This document shows, piece after piece, positions 13,721-34,167 of a stretch of 64,000 bases of DNA (positions are counted from its first letter, which is position 1; each line of letters begins with the position of its first letter). The stretch is from Urechis unicinctus. Taxonomy: Eukaryota > Annelida > Polychaeta > Xenopneusta > Urechidae. The stretch is from the NCBI GenBank assembly GCA_034190875.2, contig CM067348.1, positions 8,079,563 to 8,143,562 of the forward strand, in the 5' to 3' direction. The notes beneath the pieces were generated by a model. The model saw only the letters and a program-made list of their open reading frames with translations. It searched no databases and was not told where the DNA came from. The translations under genes were made by a program, and so were the position numbers.

Positions 13721-15808
13721 ATAAATGCACGGTAATGATGTAAGTGGGCTCAAGCCTAGTTAATGAGGCTAAATGCTTTGCGCTTCAGCATTAAGTGGCT
13801 GCTGTAGTCGTAATCAGCTCGAATTGCATGACCAAACTACCCTCCAGTCATTATAATTTGTTTGGTTTCATTAAACGATGATGCACCAAACAAGCAATCA
13901 GCTTGTAGTTTTATTTACAGCTGCCTTATATCTTATCAGATGGTATCATACCATACATACCAATTATGGTAATTTTCTCCCCATCACAATTAAGTTCCGC
14001 TGGGTTGTGGGATCATTTTTAACTGCTTATCTACGTGCGACCCATTTTAGGAGCATCACACATGGGCTGTATGTTTGTGCTGGAAATAAGCGAATTGTTA
14101 ATAGGTTAGCTTGAGAGAGAACATCTTTTGCCCACGAAAGTTAAATCGAGACAATTGCTTGGTGTGTTACTGCTTGCATTGCTCCATGGCGTGGACTGTC
14201 GGTGGGTGGGTGGATAGCTGGTTTGGTTGGGTGGTAAGCAAGGCGATAGCACATTGATTCTTATAGCGTAGCGTCCGCGCAGATTGATCCGACTGCCGCA
14301 GGAGAGACCACAAGGCAGCCTGGGACTCTCCTAGCGCTCTCTGTGGGAATAGGTCTATTGGAGGAGGGAAAGTTGTCGTATAAACATCCGGGTGGACTGA
14401 ACCATTCCTAAACCCTCCATACTTGCCTGCTGTTTTGAATCTCACGCAAATGAAATAGAATTGGTCTGTTGCCAAGCTTCATTTTGTCGAAGCCTTGTGT
14501 AATATAATTATAATCAATTTATCCACGGCACGAGTATGCTCTTCGTCAGGTGATCGATCGAGGTCTTAATTTCACGCCTTGGAATCAGCCAACAAGCGCA
14601 GGCCATAAACTCCCTCGTCAGCGCCTATCGCCACAGAGGAGCAGGTTGCTTGCTGTGTGGACCTATAAGACAAGCTATCCTGCCTTATCTTTGCTCCTCG
14701 CTCCGGATCACTTCCCAGACTCCTCGGGCCGGCATATACCAGCTGTAATCGGAAGCAGTTCGGACTAGACAACAGGCGTTAACCGTTGAACGGATCTGCA
14801 CTCACTTTTTGGGCTGCAAAGGCTCAAGGCTGAGGGAACTTCTGCTGAGGAGGAGTTATTTTTGTGGCTTTGTTGAGGTTCCTGGTCACAAGGAATCGGC
14901 GTTGAAACAGGCTGTGTGAACTTCTCTCGTTTCCCTGCATCGTGTATCATTAGCGTCGACTTCCCCCTTGGATTGAAGCTACTGAATTAGATAGTGGACA
15001 AGCTGCACACTAGGTCAAAGGTCAGTCGTCCTACGTTATATGGCATGAAATGAGGTACACAAAACTGTGTATTTAACCGGACATGACAGACGTGGATTTT
15101 CTCTGCCCTTGCTAGCTGTTATGTATGACCAGGCAGTGCTTGACAGCTATTTCGGGCGACGCACCCCAGTCTATCGCGCGGTCGCTATCCACACACCAAG
15201 AAAGCCAATTAATGTACTTGCGCTTATGGCTTAACGACGAGTCCCCTTACCAAAGAAATCCGCCATTATACACACGTGTCGCTAGTGTAAGTCTTCCGTA
15301 ATTGCGGCTCCTCAGGTGTTCGTTTCCGGCGGTAATATCCACATCGCTACCCACTTCGCTTCTGTAAACTCGATCTTAGAAATCGTGACTAACAATTAGT
15401 AAAATCTTATATTAACAGCGTCAGTATTGAATCGGTAGGTTACTTACAAATAAATATCATTTGGTTTAATGAACAAAGTAATATATGTAGATCTTCGACG
15501 CCAGACTTACCGCTTCAAGTGGTAACTTTTATATTAGTTTTCAAAGCTGTTTCGGAGGGTTTTTTATCGCATATTATACTGCTGACGTCAGCGAGATTCA
15601 GGTTTTGCGCTGGGCTGTGTGTTTATTGGCAGTAGAGTTGTTTTCTCTCCAAGCCACTGCGTTCTTCCAATTCTTTGCGCACCAGTCGGAGCGGTTTTCC
15701 CCCCTTGTCTTGAACACTGTTTGTTGGGATACCAACTTGAATTCATGCAATCAGTCGGATTTTTGAGACAATTGCTGTAATGTCCAAATTACATGTCCCG
15801 AATCCAAT

Positions 15809-22022
<6,214 letters not shown>

Positions 22023-23256
22023 ATAATGCCTATCGGATGGGATTACGGTATTTCTTTGGCAGACCGTTTCTGGACTTTGTCGATGCTTCTTGCGGTTCGG
22101 ATCAGGCACATGGCTGTAACCTCATTCACGTGACACTATTCTGTTGCGTCACTCTTTCGTTGCCACTACAACACCCTATTGTTTCTATGCTTGTGTCACG
22201 TGATGAATAAGTGGATCTACAGCTACGTTAACACACCGCCAATAGGATTATTAATAATTCCATTAAAGGCTGCTTCAGTTGATGAGGCTAGGCAGCGAAT
22301 ACGTCTGCGGGATCTAAAGCAACATGACACCCTCTATAGATTACGGGAGAAGTTTACCAAAGCATTGTAAAGAAATGTATTTTTTCCGATGTTATTGTGT
22401 TCCGAATCTATAGCTATCCCGTTCAGGTATAACTTATCACATATGTAGGAACTTCCCATGACTTACCTAGCCATGGAATACATGTTCCTTAGGTTACTGT
22501 ATTAAGAATGTGTATAAGTCAGTCCATGAGGAAGCAACACGTCAAGTCTATTGGAAATATGGCTTTGTCGTTGGGGCACGGCTCGCGTGTGTGAATAGAT
22601 GAACATTCGTCAAAAAAGACCTGCATTGAGGACTTGCTATGAATAGTAAACTAGGCAAAAAACAGCCTAATGGCATGCCACTATTCGTTTACCTCTATTC
22701 TCCTGCTTAGTGGCTTCTAACAGATGAGGAAGACTTACATCAGTAATTGGATCAGGATCAGCGTAATCGTGTTTTTGTGAGATCCATCTCTGAAACGGGG
22801 TCACCAAGTCCTAGCTCGGCGAAGGTACCGACAAAGCCCATACCCGTTGTCATTCATTTCTACTTTTCCACTGCGCAGCAGCATCAATTTGATGCTAGGC
22901 TAGGACTAAGGCTAGGAGAGCACGTGGTTGTATGTTTTGCCCGTGTGCCACCTCCTTCCTGTACCGTATAGTCAGTTCTTGGAAAATCTATTAACCATAT
23001 ATGGGACAAAACACAAGAGGTGGATAAAACATGAATGCCGAGTCAGCAATAAACCAGTGAATTATGAATAGGGGCTGTCATATACGTTTTCACGAACCCT
23101 CGTCGCTCCGTCGATTCGTATTGGTAATATTGGGTTTAACGTCATTTTCAACAACGAGGTGATATCGCTATGGTGTGATGCATGGACAACTCCCCTCAAA
23201 TGCCAGCGCCTACTTGGCACAAACCCGTTGCCCTGACGATACGACGCAGCATACAT

Positions 23257-23418
23257 CCGTCGATACGTCAGATACGTTATCACGAGCCCCGTCGATACAT
23301 CAGATAAGTTATCACGAGCCCCGTCGATACGTCAGATACGTTATCACGAGCCCCCGTCGATACGTCAGATGCGTTATCACGAGTCCCGTCGATACGTCAG
23401 ATACGTTATCACGAGCCT
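23257..23418. repeat. 32-bp tandem repeat, 5 copies
   Basis: Core CCGTCGATACGTCAGATACG followed by TTATCACGAGCC, with few substitutions between copies. Confidence 0.95.
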
Positions 23419-24196
23419 GCGTCACCCCGTCGACACTCGACCTCGTCACTTGTATGTATAAGTGTCTTTATGCCAACATCAGCGCAGATACGCAACATCG
23501 AGTCGACCAATCCGCGTCACTTCACAACACCTCTCAAAGGCAGAAATAAATCGATAGTCAATATCAACATTCATCTCCTACAACCAATCAGGACATTCAG
23601 GCGTAGTTTGCTGATGTAACAATTTATATGCTTATCAAATAGCGCTTATGCTGTCAGTTTCCATGACGACAACAACATTATGACCCTACGATGAGGAGGG
23701 AGAGGCGGGGAGGGGGCGAGACGAGGCGGTGTGGGGCGGTATAGATGGGTTGTATTCGAGTCGACCACGCTGTTCGAGCCCGGATCCTGCGCGTTTGTGG
23801 TACTCATTAAGCCGGGTATTAGTGCTGTTCTTACAGCTGGAACTCCAGTCTAGCGGGGCTTCCACGTGCCTACTACCCTCCTGCGTTAGAATGCCCGCTT
23901 CTCATCGAAATGCTATATCTAAGATACATAAGCTGGTATCACACAGAGTGAGGTGCTTCCTGTGTACGCCTCCACTCACCAACAAAGGCTCCATCAAAAC
24001 AACCATCCCCAAGCTACGCTATTCAATGGCATAAACTTCAAATTGCAAACCTTATCGTCGTAGAAATTTTGACAACGCACTCTTTTTACCCATAATCAGG
24101 ATCAACCAAATGACGTCATATCCAGATATTTATCTTAGCGAACATAGTAATAATGAACATGATAATATCATCATACAAACTACACCCAGGTAGGGG

Positions 24197-24298
24197 GGTT
24201 CAGTATGATGTATCTGCCAGTCGACATCATGACAGCTGCAAGGAGATGGTTCAGTATGATGTATCTGCCAGTCGACGTCATGACAGCTGCGAGGAGAT
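24197..24298. repeat. 51-bp tandem duplication
   Basis: Copies 24197-24247 and 24248-24298 differ at two positions. Both carry the core TCAGTATGATGTATCTGCC. Confidence 0.95.
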
Positions 24299-25218
24299 TC
24301 GTCATTCCATTCGCTCATTCATAAGGTCAAATAGCAGTAATATGATAAGGTTAGATTTACGTCAATGAACTACGGGCCATCATACATGCATTTCAAGCGA
24401 AGCTTGTCCGCGGGTTTACTGAGTACCAGCAGGGTGGTTATATAACACCCTGGAAACGATCAAGGCTGACTGCGTCACCCACCGTATGAATCAATTGGTG
24501 GTGTTTATTTACCAAGCGCGTTCGATAAACCAATGGATAAGCTCGAGGTTGATTGCGTAATATTAAAATATATCGATGCTTTGGTGTTCCCAGTAGCATG
24601 TAAGGACTACACACAAATGGAAGCAAAATACAAACTGCACCAACTCGCAGCACAAATGTATCTTCAAAGGACATGATTGATGTGGGCGTGGTAGTGTGAT
24701 GTGTTTGGTCAGCTGTCGACACACGAAGCGAACCCACCCACTCACATATCGTCGTCATTACCTGAATTCTATCACCTCTCAAAACGTGAGCTGACTTCAT
24801 CATGGGCCCCTGTTTCCCCAATAGACAGCCAGGTTAGATTACATTGCTCGCCATGCCCGCACGTCGGCAATTTCTAATCGGAATTCCGTGTAGTGATCAG
24901 TACAGACTGTGCCCTGACCCTCAGCAAACACACATCTTATCGTACAAAACCAGGATACAATGCTGCGATGTGAGATTCGCCAGCACTAGCAGCATCACAG
25001 GTTGCATGTGGGTAAGCACTTGGAATCTCTTACGAAGTGGGCTATATTACGTTTGATGCAGCTGCTACCAGTACCAAGTATGCGTAAAACACTGCTCAGT
25101 CCCGGCGAGCAACAACAAGCTGTATGTAACCATGCCCCGAGTTGCTTCTGCGGCCAGCCACGCTATGTTTGGGGTGCTTAATCTAAGATAGTCGGGGTTC
25201 GGGTCAGGAGATATGAGA

Positions 25219-25324
25219 ACAACGGGGTGAGCAAATGATCCAACGGGGTGGGCAAATGATCCAACGGGGTGGGCAAATGATCCAACGGGGTGGGCAAATG
25301 ATCTAATGGGGTGGGCAAATGATC
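25219..25324. repeat. 21-bp tandem repeat, 5 copies
   Basis: Core AACGGGGTGGGCAAATGATC; the last copies are slightly diverged. Confidence 0.95.
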
Positions 25325-26365
25325 GGCAATGGTCATTTTCTGGCACGCACATAGAGCGTTAATCCAATATGTACACATGGACGCTGAGGGAAAAAGGCTC
25401 TTTTTTGCACTGCCAATCAACAAGGGCAGACAGTCAGTGGGTGGGTGGAAGTTTAGATACATTGCTAACAGAGATTTAGGCAAACCTTGAGTCGAGCTCT
25501 GACGTCATCGGGTAAGGTTTAAGCTTCACGATGGTTTTGCGTTGAGTAATTAGCCCCAGAACATCTGTTTGGATCCATCGATTTGAAGACTCCTTTAACT
25601 CTATTTGGTCTGGCTAACTGCCCACGCGATATTTGCTCAGTGTTTTGTAGGTTCCATAAAGCGTACTCGTGTTGATGTTTCACTTAATCCTATACTGATT
25701 ACCCTACTTAGTCAGCTAACTAGAGAAGACGACAGATGTCTAAAATCCTATCACCAATTGAATTAATTCAAAACGCGCTTAAAACCTCTCTTATGTAATT
25801 AATTTCTGATGGTCCGTGGTAATGACGCAACGGGGACTGGCGATGGTTATATCAAAGCGATGTATCCATCCGCACTTGATATGGAAGCCTATACACACAT
25901 CTCTTGATCATCAACCATCACCGCTTATTGCCCATCATACGTCAGGTTGATGTGGCGTTTGAAGACACGTGATCACTTCCAACTCTTCCGATATAGACTC
26001 ACCAATGAGAAGGTGAAGACAAATAGTCCACATCCACGCACCATCCGTATGAGGGAGAGGCGATTGTCAATGCAATGGAGTGTTAGGACGCAGCAGTGTT
26101 CATTATCTGCCGGGATGTGCGGCTTATAGTGGCTATGATTCCATTTGCTATTTTGGGTACCATGTCGCAGGATCGTTTGCGATAGATGAAACAGCTTGCC
26201 CGGTCTGTGAGTGTCCCTAGTGGAGAATGGTGACGTGATCCAAGGCGATAGGACTGATTTAGGTGTGGTGGGAACGTGATCATTGATGCAGGTGTGATAT
26301 CCACATGATGATTTATGATGGTGAGATGGACATATGATGATTGAGACTAGTAATGGCGTCGCTGT

Positions 26366-26526
26366 AGTGAAGCGGGTGAAAGTGATTCATGCCGTATTTA
26401 GTGGGCGAAGGCTGAGTAAAGTGGGTGAAGGCAATTTGTGCTAATGACAAGTCGGTGAAGGCAATAATTGCCAGAGTAAGTTGGTGAAGGGGCGACCGTT
26501 TCCAGTATCAAGTGGGTGAAAGGGCC
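26366..26526. repeat. Degenerate GTGGGTGAAGGC repeat
   Basis: The motif recurs six times at irregular 20-35 bp spacing. Confidence 0.6.
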
Positions 26527-27281
26527 ATCGGTCTGGTGTTAATTGAGAGAAGACGATTAATCAGGGGCCACAAAATATGCGTTGCCGTTACAGGATAGGA
26601 CAAGATGTGGAAATGAAGAGCATCAACAGGAGTGGATATATGGCAAGTCGACAGCATGGAACACAGTAAACACAAGGATGAAATGGCAGCACTCTAAAGT
26701 GAAGACGCGCTTGATTGGCAAGTGATCCATGCAATTTAGGGCGAAAATTCCCCAATATATATGCGAGCATAAGGTGGGATCGAGCAGTACCTACGGCCTC
26801 TTGCTCATCCCCACCCCGCCCAACATTTTGCGGACCCAATCATGCCGTCCCTCACCTGACAAGAAGAACCAGATAGCAGCTTCGGTTTATTAACGGCCTT
26901 GGTACTGAGGAAGAGAGAAGCCCTGTGGATCGAGTTGAAACAAGGCATCAAACATCGAGGAGCAGTTGAGTGTGCTGACATTACATTGGAGTGCTGATAA
27001 TACGAATGCATTTGCGAATAACGATCAGAAGTGACCGAGTATTTGTGACAACTAGAGGTCAAGTAAGTGCAAATTAACAGGACGCCATACCCGGTTGCAA
27101 GCGGTTACCAAATACACGTATCATGCAATGAACGCATACACGGGTGTCTGGAACCAGGTGATCGCGTGTTACACTCACCCAGGGGGATTAACGTGAGTTA
27201 GTGCACCTATGCACAAGATGGCTACCGGGGCATATCCGGCCGAGCGGGCGTTAGAGAGCGCATTGTAATCATGTGGTGGTG

Positions 27282-27338
27282 GTTGGGGGGGGGGGGGGGG
27301 GGTGGGGGGGGGGGGGTGGGTGGGGGGGGGGGGGGGGC
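27282..27338. repeat. Poly-G tract, ~55 bp
   Basis: Long G runs broken by single T residues. It can form G-quadruplex on the + strand and is also prone to assembly error. Confidence 0.95.
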
Positions 27339-27597
27339 AGATGTTTGAACAAACAATGTCTTGTTTTGATCCATTATTTTGTCGGTAGTGCGATAAGGAT
27401 CAAGAGCTGTATAGAAAGACCTAAGACTCAACTATAGTATGGAACAAAAACCTCTATAGCGGCTGTCAATCACTTGGGATACCTGATACGTTACAATCAT
27501 AGGACTTGTTCCTTATGCATAATTCAAATCCTGACCATGTCTGATTTATATGACTTCAGTCACAAACCCTATTTCGAACTCAATTCTTATTCATATG

Positions 27598-27705
27598 CGC
27601 GCACACACACACACACACGCACACACACACACACACAATTATATGTACACATGTATGCGAATGTTTATATATTTTCATATATATAGGTATCTCCATATGC
27701 ATATA

Positions 27706-27760
<55 letters not shown>

Positions 27761-27890
27761 AATGCATTTATATATATACATATAAATATATATATATAAA
27801 TGCATTTATATATATACAGATGTGTGTGCGTGTTTGTGTGTGTGTTTGTGTATGTCTGTATGTGTTAGTGAATGTGTGTGTATTTTCGAG
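27598..27890. repeat. Compound CA/TA/TG microsatellite
   Basis: (CA)n at 27600-27638, TA-rich at 27660-27815 with an internal TATAAATGCATTTATATATA duplication, then TG-rich to about 27880. Confidence 0.95.
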
Positions 27891-29957
27891 TGACAATCTT
27901 GCCGTCAAAATACTTATAATATGTCGCTTTTGAAAAATCATAGAAGTACACCAAGAGATTCTCCCATCCGTAATGATCTCATTGAGTAGACCCACCTTGG
28001 AATTGAATGACTCTCTCAAACAGTACTCGTGTGTTTATACTACAAACCATGCAATTGGATATCCTAGTAATTGTACCAGCCACGCCATTGTGTACCATCA
28101 TATGGCGCGTGTGGTCAGAAGCAGATAGCGTTCCACGATCTCCCCGTGTGTGGACGCATGTCGACAGTAACCTTGAATGGTTATTTAATGCTTGGGACCA
28201 CGTTCCCACCGACAGCTGGCGAGTACTGATAAATCCAGCTGCCACAGCTGTCTGCGATATTCAAGTCATGCGCACGGGACAGCGTATAAAGACCACCAGG
28301 GTGCTCTCCCACGGTACGGGCACCTGGCTGGTCCATGCTCACATCACACCACGGATGAACAGGTACCAACCAGACTGGCCTACTACTTGCGAATGGCTGT
28401 GATCGTATGACGTGCAGACGTGAGCATCTTACGCACCAACACGCTGCTTTAATGGGCGCCATCTGATGCAACGTCCACATGAGCAATGGAAAACCACAAG
28501 CGGTGGAGAAGCTGCCGAGCTCAACGACCGCCCCTAGACCAGCGAATAGCAACCAGGCTGTCTTCAGCTGGTAAAGGTGATTTCAAAGTCGCATTTCATA
28601 CACAAATCATCAAAAAAAGGATTGAATAGCACATCCGTAATAACCCCATCAGGGCGCTGCTCGTTGGCCTATTTTTGGAAGCAAAGTTCAGAGGCTGTTT
28701 GCAAGGCAACAATATTGATCAATTATCGATGAACTAAGAGAGAATCATAAAAGTGTGATCCAAGAAGGCAGACGAAAACAGAAACAAATGAAAATCGAAA
28801 TCGCAAACAAGAGCATCTGTAAGACAACTCGAAACTCGAGCATCTGGCGGCGATCTCTTCCCGCGCGCGGTCGCCTTCTTGATTACAGCTGCGTCAATAC
28901 GGGTTTTGCTTAACTGGGGTCTGAATTCCGCCGCCCATTCCGAACACAGGCAGCTATCCGGCTGAACTTCTCGGCCTAAATACACCCACGTGTACATATA
29001 ATTGACTAACGAACCACACCCCCGCCGTCTGACCCGTTTCCTTCACACAGGAGCTTCCCAGTTTCAACTTGCTACTTTTTATCAGTACACTACCGCAAGA
29101 AAAAAGAAAAAGAAAACAAAAATATTTCAAGAAATCTTCACCGGAGTGCCTGGAAATACCTGCTGGCGTGACGTCACGGCGGGTACTAACAAGGGCGCTT
29201 ACCAACTGACGGTTAGCGTGCTTAACAGAAAGGAGCAAGAAGAAGTCAAGTAGTGAAGGCTAACCGGTAGCAAGGAGGCCTGCTGTTGTTTGATAGATTG
29301 ATGTTCTCTTTTCACGCGATTTACCATGATGTCATGAGGATGAAGTAACTAACATCCATCTCCTGTAGGATGCCAAGGCGAATTTATCGTACAGCTGCAA
29401 AATAAACACGAACATTTTACGAGGATTAGATCGATGGTTCTAATCATGAATCGGGTAATGTCATAAATAAAAATATGCATCAGAAAGAACCGGATGTGGA
29501 TTAGGTCATTTGCATAAACATGAATAATGCATGAGAGATTGATCGCAACCAATCAGTGTTGACAACACCGACTAATGATATGTAGCGTGCAGGATAGAGT
29601 GTGATGTCAAGCATTTATTATGAACGCGTAGCAACTGACATAACAAGCAAACGCCATGTTTTGTCAATTGATTTGCACCGATGCTAAACTGGACGCAGTA
29701 CGTGTCGATTGGGTACTTTAACGACGACAAACCGCTATACACGCTCCACCAACAAATAAAACAACAAAATGCCAGCTTTATATAAAGGTACATTTACCTG
29801 CATAAACCATTTCACCATTTAGCGAAGCAGTTTGATGAGTACATGAATGATAGAGCTCGACAAAAATGCCCATCCCATGCAAAGTCACTTATTGGCAGGC
29901 AGCCCTTGGCCTCCTCACCCCTCTCCCCAGCCCTACCATAACACAGCCCCCTCCCAA
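27891..29957. other. No gene recognised; CpG-richer stretch 28.84-29.24 kb
   Basis: A 131-codon + strand frame (28007-28402) and an overlapping 123-codon - strand frame have no motif I know. The CpG-richer stretch near 28.84-29.24 kb contains a TGACGTCA at 29169. A promoter there is possible but unproven. Confidence 0.45.
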
Positions 29958-30074
<117 letters not shown>

Positions 30075-30414
30075 ACCCCCATGCACTCAGGGACCGAAGC
30101 AGCCTTGGATTCCACGGCTATTTTATATTCCATAGCAATTTGTGAGAGAAAGCATCCTTGAGTGAGGTCTGGTGTAGGATCTATTTTGCGTCAGGTTGGA
30201 GTGTTGGTTGCTATTTACTCTAGGTATTCCTATTTCGTGGGATGTACGCCCTTCGTGGAAGAGTCTAGCACTAATGTGATACCCAGTGTACACGACTTGC
30301 TGTTGTGGAATATATCTCAGGTTATTTGAAGAGAATATATGTTAGATATTTAACTAATTCCCCTTTGACACATTGACTAAAGGAGGATGTTTTATTACTG
30401 AAGAAAACTCGTTA

Positions 30415-30850
30415 GCGAAGGTCATTCTACCACTCACAAGTTATTCTGCCACTCACAATATGTTCTAACACTCAAAGATCATTCCACCAGTCACAGGTAA
30501 ATATTCCACTCACAATAGCATTATATCAATCAAATGTCATTCTATCACTCAAAGGTCATTCTACCACCCAAATGTCATTCTACCAGTCACAGGTTATTCT
30601 ACCACTCACTCTAAACCAGTCTACCACTTATAAGCGATTCTACGAGTCACGGGTCATTCTACCACTCAAAGATCATTGTACCATTCACAGGTAATTATAC
30701 CTATCACAAGTGCATTCTTCCACTCAGAGATCATTCGGCCACACACAGGTCATTCTACCATTCTCATGTCTTTCTACCACTCACAAATCTTTCCACCACT
30801 CATTGGCCAAGGTACCTTTCAACACTGTTCGACCACTCACTCTCAGCTAG
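30415..30850. repeat. Degenerate ~19-bp minisatellite, ~430 bp
   Basis: Repeated TCATTCTACCACTCACAGG-type units, about 22 copies with many substitutions and length changes, so it is an old array. Confidence 0.9.
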
Positions 30851-31399
30851 CCATCTAGACATCTAGTCTTCCTCTTCCAACTCGTCATGCCACTCACAGC
30901 ATTACCCAATGATCTGGGTCCCTATCGCCTTGTCAGTGACGTCTGGGATCCATAGACCCATAACATGAGAGGCAAAACGTCCTCGAGTCGAGTGATCTCT
31001 TACGCTCTGTCAATCGACCACCTGTGGCACCAGACCGATTGCCAACACGTGAGCCTCCTCATTTAACACTGGAGACCTGAACATTATACTGAATTACATT
31101 CCATTTCTCCTTCTTAGTGTTGGATCTCACTGTTATATCTTTAGTCTAATCCGTGCGTCAAACAAGTGGTGGGCGTGACGAGATTTGGATGATGCGTGAT
31201 TATATAAATTGTAAGTTCACTGGGGAAAGTCTTTGTGCTAGTGTCGCTATTAGCAACTGACGATGTGACGAGGCTGGAGAGCAGGATCCTTACACCCTAC
31301 AGGGCTTCTCAGCAGCGTTGTATTACATATAATCGCACACCAACTGATCACGTGAATAGGTGAGGATTAGATAGGTAGAGGTGAAGAGGGAAAGAGTTG
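30851..31399. other. No gene recognised
   Basis: Unique-looking sequence between two arrays; nothing identifiable. Confidence 0.5.
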
Positions 31400-31508
31400 G
31401 GTGAGCGGGGTCAGAGGGAGCGGAAAGGGGTAATTAAGGGTGAGCGGGGTCAGAGGGAGCGGGGTCAGAGGGAGCGGGGACAGAGGGAGCGGAAAGGGGT
31501 AATTAAGG
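31400..31508. repeat. Purine-rich GAGCGGGGTCAGAGG repeat
   Basis: Unit GAGCGGGGTCAGAGG about five times. The larger block ending GGAAAGGGGTAATTAAGG is itself duplicated. Confidence 0.9.
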
Positions 31509-31571
31509 AAACGTGAAGCTCTAAACAAAAGCTTCCTCAGGTCTCACAACTTGATCTTTTATATTAACTTA

Positions 31572-31710
<139 letters not shown>

Positions 31711-32103
31711 TATATACATACATACACACATACATACACACATACATACATACATACATACATACATACATACATACATACAAACATACAAACATACAAC
31801 AGACAGACACACAGACAGACACACATACACACATGCATGCATGCATGCATGCATGCATGCATACATGCATACATACATACATACATACATACATACATAC
31901 ATACATACATACATACATACATACATACATACATACATACATACATACATACATACATACATACATACATACATACACACACATACATACATACATACAT
32001 ACATACATACATACATACATACATACATACATACATACATACATACATACATACATACATACATACATACATACATACATACATACATACATACATACAT
32101 ACA

Positions 32104-32135
<32 letters not shown>

Positions 32136-32452
32136 CATACATACATACATACATACATACATACATACATACATACATACATACATACATACATACATAC
32201 ATACATACATACATACATACATACATACATACATACATACATACATACATACATACATACATACATACATACATACATACATACATACATACATACATAC
32301 ATACATACATACATACATACATACATACATACATACATACATACATACATACATACATACATACATACATACATACATACATACATACATACATACATAC
32401 ATACATACATACATACATACATACATACATACATACATACATACATACATAC
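31711..32452. repeat. (CATA)n tetranucleotide array, ~740 bp
   Basis: Almost uninterrupted CATA repeats, with a CAGA/CACA-rich break at 31795-31830, a CATG stretch at 31832-31866 and single breaks near 31976 and 32132. Open frames on both strands are artefacts of the 4-bp period lacking stops. Confidence 0.99.
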
Positions 32453-33602
32453 CATATAATCTATCAATAGAGCTCACCCCATCGACCCCCGACCCTCCCT
32501 CCTACCACTCCCACCCTGCCCCTACCCCACTTAGCCCTTACCTAGTATCCAGCCAGTCCTGAGTTCAGATCGAAGGAGACTATCGATCTGACCAGGTGCC
32601 AGCCATGGTGGGCTGCTCTCTGTCTCACGCTGCCAAGCCACCATCTTCTTCTGCGGCTCAGTCGCCTGGAACCAACCAACGCCAACCCAGCCGCAATCTG
32701 CGTCTACGCTTGCTTCTCTGCGGTGGCAAGAAAGCTGTTTCCTAAAGCTAGCACGCTGACGACGGAGCGCGCTCCCTGCCAGCCAGGATCAACCGAGTGA
32801 GGCGGATTTAGTTGGACTGCTTGGTTGGAAGGGATCAAGTCGTCTAGGCTTAGGTGTGAGTGTGACGTTTGCGTCTCGTTGGAGATTACAGCGACATTGC
32901 CAGTGCTCGACCTGTTTTGACCACATGGATAACGTACGTGTCACTAGCTGACCACTTCACTCTCTCCTGTACTTCACACATCATGTCGGACGAGTCCCAA
33001 TAGGAACAACTATTGATTCATACACAGGTATATCGGTATACCTTCATTTATACAGGTAAGACAAATCAGCTTGTCATCTCCCTTCTCTGTGCCATCATAC
33101 TACACCTGAATGGCCAGCTAATTACCTGGGACAATTGTTCCTGTCACCTTCCCCCTGAAACATCCGTGCAAAGTGTTCGCCGTAAAGATACCCCTGACCT
33201 CATTACAGTGTCTGTCTCGTATTGGCTTCCTTCATTGTTGGTTGTCAACCAGATACGCCACGTGTAAGTTACAATTATTTGTAAGGTCACTTTATGAATA
33301 AGTGATACTTCATTGCGCAGAAGAATTCCCCGACACCCTCCACAGACTTGTGCCTTTACTTCTCACGTTTACCTCGCAAAGTTTGTTTTTGACAAATTGC
33401 GTATTAGATAAGTAATGCTAACACTATTAGACTTATTAGAGCTGGTAACAGTGGTACTAGTGGTCATGATGAGAGTGGTACTAGTGGTCATGATGAGAGT
33501 GGTACTAGTGGTTTCGCTTTGGTTCATGGACTTTAATTGCCGCTGTTTTCGTCAACTACAGTCCCCGGCGATTCGCGCTCAAGATAATCCATATCGCTGT
33601 TT
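32453..33602. other. GC-richer unique region; possible 46-codon ORF
   Basis: A GC-rich stretch at 32560-32800 holds ATG 32605 in a good context (GCCATGG), opening a 46-codon frame to TAA at 32743-32745 (starts MVGCSLSHAAKPP, ends LLLCGGKKAVS). I recognise no family. It may be an untranslated leader or promoter region. A 24-bp repeat lies at 33455-33512. Confidence 0.3.
33455..33512. repeat. 24-bp tandem repeat, ~2.5 copies
   Basis: Core GGTACTAGTGGTCATGATGA, exact copies. Confidence 0.9.
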
Positions 33603-33760
33603 ATGACGTCACGCTAGCATGACAAGAAACCAGCCGTACCGAGCCGTGAACCCCGTGACGTCACGCTAGCATGACAAGAAACCAGCCGTACCGAGCCGTG
33701 AACCCCGTGACGTCACGCTAGCATGACAAGAAACCAGCCGTACCGAGCCGTGAACCCCGT
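33603..33760. repeat. 52-bp tandem repeat, 3 copies, each with a CRE palindrome
   Basis: TGACGTCA occurs at 33604, 33656 and 33708, exactly 52 bp apart. It is followed in each copy by CGCTAGCATGACAAGAAACC. Copies are essentially identical. CREB/ATF-type bZIP factors bind this palindrome; function here is inference. Confidence 0.95.
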
Positions 33761-33859
33761 GAACCCGTGAGAGCACAGTTGATTGCAGCGACAATGAGCG
33801 CTTTAATCGCGCGTGTTTGTGGCGCCGAGCGAAGGTAATCCGGATTAGCAATTTTTGAC

Positions 33860-34066
33860 ATGAGTCGGCCAAACAACCATGATCCGCCTGGCGTACCTCC
33901 TAGACGTACGTCGTCTGCCGGCAACCATCAACGCTCAGTGAAACGCCGGACCGCCTTAAATACCGAGGTCTCAATCTTTAACCTGTCAGTTTGGCATTCA
34001 TCGATTGAAAATCACCAGCTGAAAAGAATTTTATTTGCAAACGAAACTCAAGTGAATCGATCAAAA
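33860..34066 (+). CDS. Unrecognised exon-like segment A (hypothetical)
   Basis: From ATG 33860 an open frame of 69 codons (starts MSRPNNHDPPGVPPRRTSSA) ends exactly at a good donor, AAAA/GTAGGT (34067), in phase 0. The peptide is basic and Pro/Ser-rich, as in a disordered N-terminus. I recognise no domain. It could equally be a chance frame; without a splice donor the frame stops at 34090. Confidence 0.2.
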
Positions 34067-34167
34067 GTAGGTTTGTTAGGGATGATTTGATTGGCTGATG
34101 TGGTGAAGTAGAGGAAGTCTCTTGGAATCAACGGTTAGCTTATGTTGTTGTCAATATTCACGGTTAG

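Noticed and set aside
23257..23418. CRISPR-like regular repeats
   Set aside because: Units are contiguous without unique spacers, and the context is an animal genome.
32605..32745. Resemblance to the N-terminus and P-loop of G-alpha proteins
   Set aside because: The GxxxxGK[ST] motif is absent and the second residue is Val rather than Gly, so the likeness is superficial.
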